Source: Onchocerca volvulus
Taxonomy: Eukaryota > Nematoda > Chromadorea > Rhabditida > Onchocercidae
NCBI GenBank assembly: GCA_000499405.2
Contig: HG738137.1
Coordinates: 8,383,609-8,447,608, forward strand
Direction: 5' to 3'
DNA: 64,000 nucleotides
Both the position numbers and the translations under genes were made by a program. Below, piece by piece: positions 23,217 to 37,100 of this stretch (positions are counted from its first letter, which is position 1; each line of letters opens with the position of its first letter). The notes under the pieces were generated by a model that worked only from the letters and a program-made list of their open reading frames with translations, searched no databases and was not told the DNA's origin.

Positions 23217-26200
23217 ATGCCAAGACGTCGGGTAAAATGTAATGATGATGACGATGATTTGGATAGTGAAGTAAGTTGTTTTTCAAGACAATTCATTGAT
23301 TCTGATTTGATGAATTCATTACTTGATAATTTATTTCTTGCTTATTTTTTATTGATTGAATATAAAAATGGTGGTGAAATGATTGAATTAAATCGAAAGA
23401 TTCAGTAATCGGATAAATTGAAAATATTTCTGTACTTTGAATAATTAATCTTGTCCTGATCTACTTTCTCTTGTTAAGGTTGATCGAACATTTGATGCTT
23501 TGGAAAAAGATCATATAATAAATCGACGTAATTCACGTCGTGTATCGGCAGTATTACGTACACAGAAGGATGAAGATGAAGAACGAGAAAAAATTTTGAT
23601 GGACATGAATGCCAGATCTACTGAGAAAGGTAAGGCAGATTGATAATTTTCTTATAATTCATTGATCAGTTCTTTTTTTTTGATATTAGAGATTTCCGAT
23701 GGAAAGAAATTCTAGATTTTTAAATTATATTAGAAAAAAAAAAATTAAAAATTTTCAGTATTGTAAACTAGACTTTATTATATCTGAGTATTAGTTGAAG
23801 TCTAGTTTCTTCTTTCTTTTCTCAAAGTTTATCTTGCCGATATTCTAGAAAATCCAGCGAAAAATGAACGTTTGCTGGAAGCGATGAAAATTGCCGTTAC
23901 AAAAGCCAAGCAATTGGCAGCACGTGCTTTCCAGGAAGATCTTATCGATAGATTACCGAGTGTTGTTGAAAAAGAACCTCTCTATGTAGGTGTCAAATCA
24001 ATTTTTTCGCAGAAATTTTGTTTTCTCATTTGCATTTTTATGCGGAAAAATTATACGTGGAATAATAAAATATGCTGAATTTGGAAGCAAAAATTTTCAG
24101 CAAGCTGGATCGTTACTCGATGCAAGTGCGCGAATTTATTCCTTTCGTGTGGATGCTACGCATTCAGAGGCATACGACGTTCGGTCAAAGCTAGGAGAGA
24201 GTAAGTTATTTCTAATTAAACTTTCCTTGAATGGAGGAAATTCCTTCCTTAAAACAAGATTTTTCAGAATATCACTCTGATAGCAATAAAAATGATAAGA
24301 AAAATACTTCACTCGATAGAGATGGTGATGATGATGGTGAAGAAATGAATTCCGATAATGAAGGAAGTAATGACAAAACGGTATATTATCCTTTTTTTTT
24401 TTTTTTTTATATATATATATATATGGACGTATGAGTTTATCGATTTGCGTGCTGAAATAATGAAATGTTGAAAAGTCTTATTATCATTTTCCCCATATTT
24501 ATGTATTCTGAAGTTTTACTTTCCTTAATGGTGGAAGTCTTTCTACTAATTCTCGTATTTTTCGTTCATGAAATGTTTTTCTTTTCAGGAAGACAAGAAT
24601 AAGTCAAAAAAGAAAGGGGAAATGGATGAAGGGAATAGTGATTCTGATATTGATTTGGAGGATGATCCAGCTAAAAAGGATGATGTCTATGATGCAGATG
24701 ATCTCCCAATCTACATTGATGATTCCTCTTCTGGAACGGATGATGAACAGACAGCATTGGAAGCTAGTGAGATTGTGAAGAAATTTACGAATAAATATGA
24801 TAAATCTCACGAAAATTGTATAAAAAGAAGAGCAAAGGTAATAATCTAGGAAAGAAAATGCATCAGTCTGATTTTTGCATTCTATTAACTGAATTTTGTT
24901 TCATGCAGTTAAGATAATAGAACGATTAGTATCACTGATAGTCTAGCTAACAATTGCATTAAAGTTAATATTAAGGTGGTTAACATGACTAGCCTTGTGC
25001 TTATTTAGTTTAATTTTTGCAGAAGCAATATTTGGAAAGATATAAGTTTTTTAAGCGATTTTGTTATTCCTTTATATTTATTTTTGGTTGTTTATTTATT
25101 TGTTTTATATGAAATTGTGTAAGTTTAAGTTGGGTTTTGCGGTCTTATAATTAGCGTTTCAATTGCTAACTATATTTCCGAGATTGACATTTTTTTTTTC
25201 TGATTTTGCAGCTGTTTTATTTGGGGATAGTGTGATGATTTTTTAGACAAACTTGATTTGGCTGTTAGCATCACTATTTTATTGAGGACATATTTACATG
25301 GTTTTTGCATGATTATATATCAACACTAAAATTTCTCCAGGAAATTGTGGGATTTATTTTTATATGTTCATGATGAGAGATATTATAGGAAAAATGGACA
25401 CATTATAAGTCATGTTTCAGAATCCTTAGATTTTCCATAATCTAAGTAATAGAAAAAATCTGTTCATTATCATAAATAAGAATGCAATTTGTTAAAAGCA
25501 GTTTTGGTGACGAAATATGTCATTTCAGGTACCGATGGTTATGTACGATCCATCGGAATTGAATGACACAGAAACTGGTGCCGAATTCTGCAGCCACTTA
25601 TATAGTAAGGCAACGCACAACTTTGATGAAGGATCATCGAGTGGCCTTTTGATGCAAAATGCTGTTACAAGCAAATGTGGACGTCGTTACATGTTGCACA
25701 ATAATTGTCGATGTATTCATGATCCATGGAATGAAAAAATTGAGGGCGAAAATTTACATGAAATTTGGAGTTTGTTTTTTCTGCAATATTTAAATCTTCT
25801 TTCATCGACTCTTTTTCCAAATTTTTATTTTCATTTATTGTATATAAATAAGTTATGCCTTTTTTTTAAAAAAAAAACTCCGAGTATTTAAAAATGCTTC
25901 ATTTTCTTAACGACTTTTGCGCTTTTCATGTTTCATTAGCAATCTCATGCTTCACTAGCAGTTCCTTTTTTCCGCTGTAGATGAAACTTTTCAGTGTAAT
26001 AGAATGTGCGCTCACATTCTGAAATAAAAGAAAAAATTCAATATTTCAATTTACATTATTCTATATAAATATCATATGGATCTATTGAAACTTATTATTA
26101 TCTGAATCTTTAGTACAAAATGACCGATGTTTCAGGTAGTATCGAAGATGCAGAAAAGCTTGGACCATCAAATGTTGCTGGTGTCCTGGGAAATTTGCAT

Positions 26201-29200
26201 GATGATGGATGTATATCATTATCACAAGTATGTTTTTAGGACAAAAAATTTTCCCAGGAAAGGTTTCCTTTAATTAATATAAGAATTTAAAAAATTGAAC
26301 CGCGAAAATTTGAACTTTGAAAGTTTCAAAGTCTTTACAAAACTTAATTATGATCTTTTGCTTATCTTATGCTTTTGTGACTACAACTGATACGATGTAC
26401 AGAACATGTGAGACTTTGGGAGCAATTAATAAGTTTTGTAGAATACAAGTACCAGTCAAGAAACAACAGTTTTTATGGATTCGATGGCAAGTACCAGTAG
26501 CTTAGAATCATTTCGGAAAAGTGTTGAAGCTGTTTTGGAGGAAACAGTTCTTGAAAGTGGTAGTAAAGAATTGTTTCGGTGGAGAAGACAACTACAAAAA
26601 AAGCTTGGCATGAATTCTGGACAATTCATCGCTTTACTGGTTTTTCTTCTTTAATTTTAGTTTATTTTTTACCATATTCCATTGACATATTTAAATTTTT
26701 CTCTTTTGTTAAGTCTCTTTTTGGTCGAATTGTTTTGTAGCACTGCAGCTTCGGTAGTCAAAAAATAAAGTTTGGTTAAATTTGGATTTTAGAAGTGAAT
26801 CTTATGGGGTCAATTTAATCTTAGTTGTTTTTAGGCCCATTCCTTGCGGGATGTGGATCCATTCGTGCGCCGAAGTTTTATTCGAGAAGTCGTAATTCCA
26901 GCAAAAAAGTCATATATTAACAGAATTGCGGATACAAAAAGTGGTTTAACATATGCACCAATAGCTGATGAGTTGGAACCCTTCGAAGAGTCGATGTGTT
27001 GGAAAGTATGCAAGATGAGGTTATACCTTAACACCGTTTTATGCTATAAGCATTATAAATAGTTGAGTTATGATTTTAAGTTGATTATCTTTGAAAACTT
27101 ATATTTTTCACGGAAATCGATGCATGAATTTAACTACCATGTATTGAACAGAATCAAAGGACGGCCGGACTGTTGTGTTGCGGAGCTTGAGATAATCAAA
27201 CAAAACTCCATTGATTTGGCTGACTATAATTGGAGGCTAAACATGAAAATATATAACATTAGGTACATTAAACAAGACTTTGACAGTTGATAATAGAATA
27301 GCTAAGGTAACAATTTTCGTTCACTTTTATTTATTTTGCTTATTTATGCAACTTGTCTCAATAGATTTTATGAAACTTAAATGACCCATTTTTAAAGATG
27401 GGACGAGATGAGTAATGAAGCTCGAGCGAAGACTTTGAAATCATTATCTGGAGAGCATCCTACATTCAATTATTTTTTTGCACGATCAGCTGAACATTTG
27501 TCTGCTGAGGTTTGTTTTCAATTCATTTGATGCTATAATCTCTTATCACTTTCAGGAATCTTTAATCTGCAAGCATTTTATTTTTTTTTTTTTTTGCTGT
27601 TATGAAAATTTATTTTCAGGGTGGTAATGTGCTCGGCAATTTACCTGTTTTCCGCAGTATAATGGAAATTGAAATCCCGCGTGATACTATTAAAATGGCA
27701 GGTGATGATCAAAAAGCGTTGGCAGGAGTTCTTGATACTTTCCGAATTGGTCGAGGTGAAAGTTTGTTTAAGAAAAAAGGCGATGATTTTGGACGGAAAA
27801 TCGCACAAATTCCAATTGTAACACCGTATGTTTTAAAAATACTATCAGTGAACAGTTATGTCAGTGACGCCGTTATCATCTTTTTTTGCATATTTATTAA
27901 GTTATATGCATGTGAAGAAAGTCTTTTTGTATTATTGATGTCATATTATACTGGGAATTTTATTTCTATACACAGAATACGAAGGCCGGAAGTACAAGCT
28001 GCTTGGGAACGCGAAGGTACTATTTCTAAAGAACAGTCAAGATTAGTAGTACCATCAGAATCATTGAACGGTCGTTCGAGGGTACCAAGTCGTATGGATG
28101 ATATTGAGTCTGAAACAGATGGAAGTGGTTTCAATACAACTTTCGACAGTGATGCTGATATGAATGCAGAAATACCATCATCACACATGAGTGACTTCCA
28201 TTCAGTCGGCGATGACGCTCGGTCGCTTGCATCTAAACAGGTACAATAATTTTTTTCGTTTGTTATCTAGCAAAATAAATGACTTCTTGGTCTATTAAAC
28301 TAACGAGGACTTTTTTTGTGATATTTTATGATTCTTTTTTATGATTTTGTATAATTTTCGATTATCAATTCTCGTTTTCCCTACATTGTCAACAACAGCA
28401 ATATTTTAATCACAGTCTGCATTTTTGAAGACAGAACTTTCGGGAAAGCCCGAAAGTGTGCGAATGAAAGGCAACATAGGAATTGAACGTACGGATGCAG
28501 CTTCAGCATATGGTGATCTGCATTTTGTTGATGAAAAACGAGTTGCAATTATGGCTTATTCAATAGTAAACGATGAGACACATTGGAAGAAACGAATACT
28601 TGACAAAGGAGTTAGCAAGAAAGGTTTTTCACTGTTGACTATTACATATAATATCTCAAGAAAGTTAATTATCCTCATTCGTTAATAATGCGAAAATAAA
28701 GTTATACATTAAGAAAATTTTTTTCAGAAATTATTGGTGCAAAAGGGAAGCCACCGATGAAATTGGATAAGATCGAACGAAAGAAAGTATGTTATTTTAT
28801 ACTTTCCACGAGAAATGCTCAAATTGCTCGAATGTTTACCATAGTGCACTTTGTTTTTGTTGTGCATCTTAGGTATGATAGATAAATTCTAAAGAAAATT
28901 TACGGTGCCAGTGGCATCAGTCTTTTTATTTCAATCCATGATGGCTTGAAGAAATTGAATTTTTTTTTTTTTGGAAAAATGTAAAAAAAAAATTAAGACT
29001 TTCAACACACTAATAATCCAGCTAATATTTTGAGTTTAGCTTTCGGTAACTGATCGGTGGGAAAAAGTTTGATAAATCGCATAAGATCATACCTTCATCT
29101 GGATAGCCATAAGATCATGCTTTCGTCTGATATAGATCTTCAGCAATCGTGGCTTTAACAAATTATTCAATTCAATATCACATTGGGACATGTTTTTGGA

Positions 29201-32200
29201 AGTTCCGTGCCGCTTGACTGAAATAGAGGTTTAGATCAAATCAGACTTGCCCTAAGAGCAAAATCTAAATAGAAAGATTTGATAGTTGAAATAATAATCT
29301 TACTAGAAGAAAATACACATAGATAGTTGACTGATCGAATAATTTACTGATGGTGCTGTTGATCTAAGATAAAAATTTTCAGTTCATCAGCTGATTTAAG
29401 AAATTTTTTGAAGAATTTTCGAGTTTTTATGTTTGGCAGCTAGAGCATCAAAAGTTTTCCTGGGTTTTTAAATTCTGATATTTAAAAGAATCTAGTTTCA
29501 ACTAAATAAAATTAAATGTAGTGTGTTTCAGGTCAGAAAAGAGGAAGAAAAAGAAGCCTTCGAAATTGGTGATTTTGATAATATGCCTCTTGCTGTGATT
29601 CGAGATCGACAAAGACAAGCGAAACGTCCGACTCTACTTATCAAACGCGAAGATGAAGTTCTAAAGATTCATCGGACACGCATCGCTGCTGGTCTCTTTT
29701 ATAAACCGGAGCAGTTTTGTCGTCTAGCTCACGTTTTTTCGGTATTTTTTCTAGTTAAATTACTGTTTTTAAATCTTTTGTTATCCATTTTATATTTTGT
29801 GAATTGAACGTCTCATTTTAGGGCGAATGGGAAAGTGTACGTTTTAATCGGGCTATGTCAGTGCCGGCCGATGTCAAAGATGAATGCCTGTCGCGAATGC
29901 TACGACAAAGCATTGGGGACGACTTGGATCCTGAAAAAGCGTTAGCTTTAATTTCTTTCTGAAAAAGTTCAAATTTTCCACGAACCTGAATTATATAAAA
30001 ACTATAACTCAAATTGTCATGGATTAAATTTTGCAGAATTAAAGAACATATGTCATATTTCAACGGTTATTTCGATGATTTATGTTTGGAACAGCGATCA
30101 TTGTCGGTACCTTGTGCTGTCGAAGCATGTGATGGTCATAATGACAATGACCTATTTAGCGAAATTGCTACTCAGAATAATGACGATGAGAATGACAATG
30201 TGAGGAACATTTAATTTTATTATTTTTTTTGCTGGAATAACTTTGTTTTTACCATCATTGAAACAGGTTTTTATCATTAGCGTAATTGATTAAATATTAT
30301 ATTATTTTATCATTATTACCAATAATGAAAATGATGATATAACGGAAATTTATTATTTTTTATTGTCATCGTTAAAATGAAGTTATTTAAATAGCTCAAA
30401 AATTTTGATATTTTCCATTATTTAATTCGAAATTTAGGCTAGATGGCATAATTAGTTATTGCATAGTTTTTTTGTTTTTTTTTTCTTTTTTTTTTCTAAT
30501 TATAAGTAAGTTTTTGCAGGCATCAATGCAGGCGTATGATGTGGTGACATTGAATGCCACTGAAAGTTTCTATTCTGAAGTTGATTCTGGTGCAGAAGAA
30601 GCTGAGGTAAATGCTTGATTTTCACATAACACATATATATATATATAGGATTTCATGCAGTTGTCTTGTGATTTCCTTCCTCTTCGTTGTGTAGAAACCT
30701 TATTAAAAATAGATAAATGATTTCATAAAACATTCGTTCTCAGTCTACTAAATCTCCGATCCGAAGATTTCGGTTTCTTCCTACACAGCTGCCTAAACTT
30801 GAGATATAATATTTAAAGCTAAATGAAGAAAAAAAAAATGAGATAAGATATAAAAGGTGAAAGATGGTTATAGCAGTATGTTTTTTTCAGAAAATTTGTC
30901 ATAATTCAGATTCCAAATCTGAATTAAGAATCGGAAGTTGGTAAATTCTTTTGTTTTTCTGTTTTAATATAATTTTCGCTTTATTTTTTTTTAGATTTTT
31001 GGTGTGAAATATTCGGTAAGACAACGACGCATCAATGCACCTGATGTGAAGAAAGCTATTGGTACTATATTGTCGAATGCAGAAGTAAATTTTTATATGT
31101 ATTTTGAACCAATTTTATTTTTTGTATTGTTGAAAAAAAATTGAACTTTAAGAAATTTTATTTTTATTCTTGAATTCTAGAATGTGATTCTTTTTAAGCT
31201 TGATGCCGATTCTTTGAATGCTGAACTCTCCGCCGCACGACAACAGGGATTCAGTTTTGTAGATGGTTTGAATGATTTGAGTATTGTAAGCGAAGATTCT
31301 TGGCAGGATTCATTTATTTTAAATGGTAATCACATCGAATTGAATACAAAAGAAGAGCAGTTGCAATTAAAGAACGGAGAGGTGATGATTTCCATCCTTT
31401 TTTGATTTCGACGAATGATCTGATTAAGTCTTTGATACTAATGAGAAATCTGAAGTTTCATTTTTATGAATTAAATCGTGAGCTTCTTCTAGAGAATCCA
31501 TATATAGGCATATCTAATCCATTTTTATGCCATAATGTCAATGTTGCACTGAATAACCAACAAATATGTAATATTATTCTAAAATTTTGGGAAATTGTGG
31601 TTTTTAAATTTGAAATAATCATTCCTTTTTTGTTCCAGGAAATGAACGATGATTCAACATGTGAACCACGACATGATGAAATAGCAGTAAAAGATTTTAG
31701 ATTAGCCGGTCGGCATACATTCTCATCGGTTTTGGCCCAACTTCCTTTGTATTTAGCAGGGCGAACAGCTGATGATCTCAATCCTGTTAATGCATTTTCA
31801 GTACTTTTGCATCTTTGTAATGAAAATGTTAGTAATTTTGATTTTCGAACTCAAATTGCGCAAATTATTTGCTGGTTTCTCATGAAATTAAAAATTGCCA
31901 AGAAAATTGATTTGTATTCAACTATTGATATCGTTTTGCATCTTAAGCCCGAAATTATTTTTTCTTTTTTTTTTTTGTCAGTTTTTCTTATAAGTGTTTT
32001 ATATAAAAAGCAGAAAATAGTGCTGATTTAAAATCAGTTTTATAAGTTAATTTATTGAAGGATTACTTTTTTATTTTTCAGAATTTGGAGCTTCTGCAAC
32101 GTAGGGATGATCATGGTTTGATAATGCCAACAGAAATGGGTGATTTCACGATAATACCTGCCCGACAAAACAGGGTGAATCGTAAACGTACTGCCTCAGA

Positions 32201-32210
32201 ATGTCAATAA
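23217..32210 (+). CDS. Condensin complex kleisin subunit, CAP-H/Barren/DPY-26 class
   Basis: CAP-H closes the ring of condensin by binding the SMC2 neck and the SMC4 head and recruits the CAP-D2 and CAP-G HEAT subunits. Twenty-four exons join in frame: 23217-23270, 23479-23629, 23828-23985, 24101-24200, 24268-24380, 24589-24837, 25529-25769, 26136-26227, 26442-26639, 26835-27019, 27152-27262, 27398-27509, 27620-27825, 27976-28240, 28416-28623, 28728-28786, 29532-29741, 29822-29940, 30037-30199, 30520-30606, 30995-31084, 31181-31381, 31639-31827, 32082-32210. The product is 1229 aa. Signatures are IYSFRVDATHSEAYDV (about 133-148), FDEGSSSGLL (about 307), a weak KEAFEIGDFDN to YKPEQF block (about 842-895) and the C-terminal winged-helix region with VLLHLCNENNLEL (about 1179-1191). 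Vertebrate CAP-H is about 740 aa; the added length resembles C. elegans DPY-26. Acidic stretches (about 160-260) are low complexity. Exons 9-12 are the least certain part. CAP-H2/KLE-2 is less likely. Confidence 0.85.
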
Positions 32211-33459
32211 TGATTGCTTCAGTTTTATATATATTTCTTATGATTAATTATTAAAAATTAACCCAAACATTCATTTTTTTAGCTTTATCCTTAATTTATA
32301 GGAATAAACACTGAACGATGATGTATAATAAACTCCAATTTTTCTTTCTTTCAAGTTGTAAAGCTTAAAGATACTTACACTTGAAATTCGCGAATATGAG
32401 AATTGTTGATTCATTCCCTGCTCTATTATTTAATTTTATGCCACTTGATCAGAAACTTGTGAGAACCATCTGCGGTTTGAGTGAATATTCATTTCTATCT
32501 TATTATCATTACTTCTGCATGTAATGCCTGCTTTATTTATATATAAACAGATTATACAATCAAGTATTGATACTTAGAATTTAGAACATTTTGAAATTTT
32601 GGAAGAAAAGGAAAGTACTTATATAGTTATGCTTTTTTTAAATGTACCATAAATGTTGTAATTGTTGCGAAGTGTTAAATAATATCGCCTAGATTTGTCA
32701 TAAAATTATCCTGTTGAAATGCACAGTTTATCATTACTATATTCATATCATCAGTTTCATTCATTTTTTTCTTTCATCGAAGATAAAAATTATTATATAG
32801 GCATTAGTTTTTGTAGTATAAATACTCATTCATTTTTCGATTTTATATCTTTTAGGATTTTTCTTTAACCTTTTAATGTAGTATACTAAATTTTGCAGTT
32901 TTTTTTTTTCGCTGCATTTAGGGAGTAATCAGTTTCCATATTGATCTGGTACTGTATTAACTGTGGAAAACAATAAAATTTCGGTATTATTTATGAACAA
33001 ATAAGAATTATTGATTTATCGATCATTTAATATGTGAATATACTAAATAGCGATTAAAACTGATTATACTCTATTATAACACATAATTATGAAATAGCTA
33101 TAAAAAATACAATGTTGTAATAGATGTATAGGGAAAAGTTAGTTCGAATTTTCTTTTCGCTTAGTTAGCTCATCCAATTGACAAATAAATGCAAATAAGA
33201 ATTAAAATCTGAGAGGTAATAATGAATTTAACATTCTCTAGATTTTACTATTCGATTTTTTTTTATTTTATACAAGAAAGTAATTTGAGAAGTTTGTCAG
33301 TACTAAATTGAAATATGAAATTTTTATAGGAATATCCGTGATTCTTTAATTTCTTACTTGCTTATTATTTTAAATCTGATTTTTATAATAAATTTTATTA
33401 TTGATGGTATAATAGTAGACTACATTTTCACGGATAATAAGAAAAAAAAAATATATTGT
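32211..33459. other. Convergent intergenic region condensin / guanylyl cyclase
   Basis: The two flanking genes end towards each other. AATAAA at 32303-32308 is a good poly(A) signal for the condensin gene. No exon is recognised. The plus-strand frame near 33358-33564 overlaps the last cyclase exon in antisense and is not a gene. Confidence 0.6.
32303..32308 (+). terminator. Poly(A) signal of the condensin gene
   Basis: AATAAA lies 93 bases after the stop codon. A second copy (AATAAA, around 32327-32332) follows and may be used instead. Confidence 0.55.
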
Positions 33460-34058
33460 TTAGTATGCTTCATTTTCTTTTCCTTGCAAAAAATATGTGA
33501 TGCATTCGCCTTTACCCTGAAAAATTCTGCGTATTATAATAGATATATTATATATACAATTTAAAAAGGTAGAAAAAAGAAAAAATTAATTAAAGAAATT
33601 TGAGTTTGTGATCTTAAAGTTTCCATTAGTTCTGAACTTTTTTCTGTTTATGATAGTGATAAATTAGCCACTAGTTGAAGTGTTGAAACTCATTCTGGAT
33701 TTTTTTCGTATTTGTAAAACTTCAGTAAATTTAAATATTATTGTAAATAAAATTAAAAAAATATCTTAACATTTATTTTTCCTTGTTCAATAATTTAAAA
33801 TGATAAAATTTACCTTAACATTGATTTTTCCTCGTTCAATAATTTGGAATTCCGGAAAATAGCAATGAAGAAGATTGTATGATTGATCACTAATCTAAAA
33901 AAAAAAAAAAAAAAAAAAAGAATGAAATGATTGTCAAAATAATATTTTTGCAAATGCAAAAGATTTTTGAAAAAAAAAAAGTATAAAATTTACAAATGAG
34001 CAGGAAATTTTATTTTTAAAATCGGCAAATTTCAAATTTAAATTTGAGATTTATCTTT

Positions 34059-34101
<43 letters not shown>

Positions 34102-37100
34102 GCAAAGAATCAGAAAAAGAAGAATGAAAAATAATGATTTACCTGTATTTGATTTGGTTCAGAGGTACTTTCCATCCTGGATGCCATGTTAACCGTATCA
34201 CCAAAAAGACAGTAACGTGGTGTAATTAAACCAACAACACCTGTTGCTACCGCACCACTATGGAAGCCAATTCGTACCATTAATTTCTCTTCTGGTCGAT
34301 GAACTACTTTGAATTTTATGACAAACTAAAATTTTTTCAATCAAAAAATATTTCATTTTATTATAAAAATAAAAAACTCACAAATAAACCGAAAAAAAAA
34401 AAAGAAGAAATGATGGATCAATAAATTAACTTATTAAATTACTTGCCTTGCTTATTCTAAATGTTATAGTATTAATAATAAAAATTCGCCATTTTTTTCC
34501 TTTTTTCCTATTTTCAAGATAAAGATTTCCGGAATATTTCCAAAAGGAAGGAAAAAGAATGTAGCTAATTGCGCTTACTGAACGCATTTGAAGTGCTATA
34601 TTACCAATATTTTCCACATGAGCATAACCATTTTCTTTCGGTAAACCGGAAACGATCATATATGCATCACCGATTGTTTCAACCTTAAATTAAAAGTTAA
34701 AATTTTCGAAATATTGTCATTAAATTGAAACATAATAATTAAATTATTATATGCAATTTTTTTTGTTTTTTTTTTGTTGCTTATTCCAATTATTAAAAAT
34801 TTTATATATTAGCCATTAAGATCTTATCTCTTTCTGATCATCGAGCATTCATTTCTCTTTTTTTTTCTTTTTTTTTTTTTTTTTTTTTTTTTTAAGGATA
34901 AAAATGTTGGAAATGTTTAAGCATTTCATTTTTATTAAATAAAAGTATTAGGTATTTCAAGTTATAAAACTTTTGAATTTATGATTATCCAAGCTATCTG
35001 GTTTTTCAAAATTGCCAACATAACGTAGTTCTGTTATATTTACTATTAGTTTGATTGAAATTCCAGGAATATTTCCATCCCACACTACTAATAATCATAT
35101 TTATGCAAATTATCGATTTCGCACTTAAAATATACTATTTAATTTTACTTCATTAGAATGAAATAATGCATATAAACTAATATATTTTGTACCTAGTAAT
35201 AAATAAGTAAAAATAAAATTTAATTTGCAAATTAAATTTTTTCTAGATAGAACTAATTTAGAAATTACGGATAATGAATTTTTTATTAATGTATTAATGT
35301 AAATGATGTTGAACTAATTTAGCACTAGAAATAAATAAACAAAAAATAAAACTGATAAAATTAAGATAAAACTATATTTTCTAAATTATTATATTTTTCC
35401 AGATATAACTAATTTACTAATTAAGCATAATTATTTATTTTTTGCAAATGTATTAATGTAAATGATGCTTTGGAAAACAATGCATTATTTTCTTATCAAT
35501 ATTAATGAATATTATACATATTGATTATTGAATTAAAACCATCTCATAACTCAAATTAATTATAAAATTATGTCCATTGATAATTTAATTATCTTTAATC
35601 GTATTTAATTGATAATAATCATAGAAAATATGATATAATGAATAAATATACTTTATACGCATCATGTTTCGAGATAATATCATCGAAACCACTGAACAGA
35701 TCATTGAGAAATTTAACGATTTCAAATGGTGTTGAAATGGATGATAATCGAGTAAATCCACGAATATCCGAAAAAAGTACGGTAGCACAGGGATACAACT
35801 GTGGTGGTACCGATTTGCCCACTTTTAAATCATCAGCAATTGATCTTAAAATTCCTCTTTTCTATGCCATACTTCTTTAACCGATTAATCTATGATACCA
35901 TAAAGCTAATTATAATTAATAAATTATTGGTATTACTAATAAAATTAACGTTACTTCACTTATCTTCCTTCTTTTTTTAATAAATTCTTTATTTAAAATC
36001 TTTCAAAAGATTAAAGATTAAAAATTACAGTTGTTTAAATTTGAAATTGAAATTAGAAAATTTAGCAATTATTTATTAACTTCGGTAATATACTATAAAG
36101 TAGTCGTTCAGCCTGTTGTTGTGCTTCTTCTAACATTGCTGTTCGACTTTTTACCATTCCTTCCAAATTTATAGTATACTGTAATAATTTTTCATTTTTC
36201 TACTTTTTAAATTTTAATAATTTTAAATTTCGACTATTATTATCAAATTTTAGTTCAGCAATAACTACTGTTCAATTATTTTGACTTTTCTTCTCTCTTT
36301 TTTTTTTTTTTTTATTTCACTTAAAGTATCAATATTTTAGATTATATCCATGAATACTTGTAGCAACAATTATTATTTATCTCAGATGCATCCCGAGAAC
36401 ACTCATAGCATTAATTAATACTATTTCAATTGTATGTCGAGGATATTTCTAACATCAGTTATTCCTATTTCGAATGCATCCCCGAGAATACTTGGAAAAA
36501 TATGAGTTCAAAAACATCAAATTATACTGTTAACAGTTATTCAAGTTTTTTTCAAGAAAAAAAAAGAGAACTTCATTCATCATTTCCATCATTTGATCTA
36601 AAAGCGATCCAGTTTCTCTGAAATAGTAAAAATTATTCTATAATCAATATCTCCCAGAGAGCAATCGAGAAAATTTTTAAGAAAAATATCTCTTAGATAG
36701 CAATCAAAAATGCAGGAAATTATGTTAATATCTAAAAGAAAGCTTATAAATGTCTATCATTTATTAAAATCACTATTTTAATCCGTCTATCAAATTTTTA
36801 TTTTTTCATAATATCTATGATTTACACAACTTCCGAATATTTAAAATCTTAACTTTTTATAGTTAATTAATGAATTAACTGAATAATCTTTCATGCATCA
36901 ATTAAATAACTTTTTAAATCTTTAACATCTTCCCTAAATCCGTCACCAAAATTATTCGTTTTTTCTTTTCAAATATTATTTCTGCTGCAATTTTTATATA
37001 TGTTAAAGCTTAAAAAACAATCTATAAGTGTATGAAGAAAATATTGAACTAATTCGAAATAGTTTTTCGAACCTTCTTTCAGATTAAATGATGAAATTAG

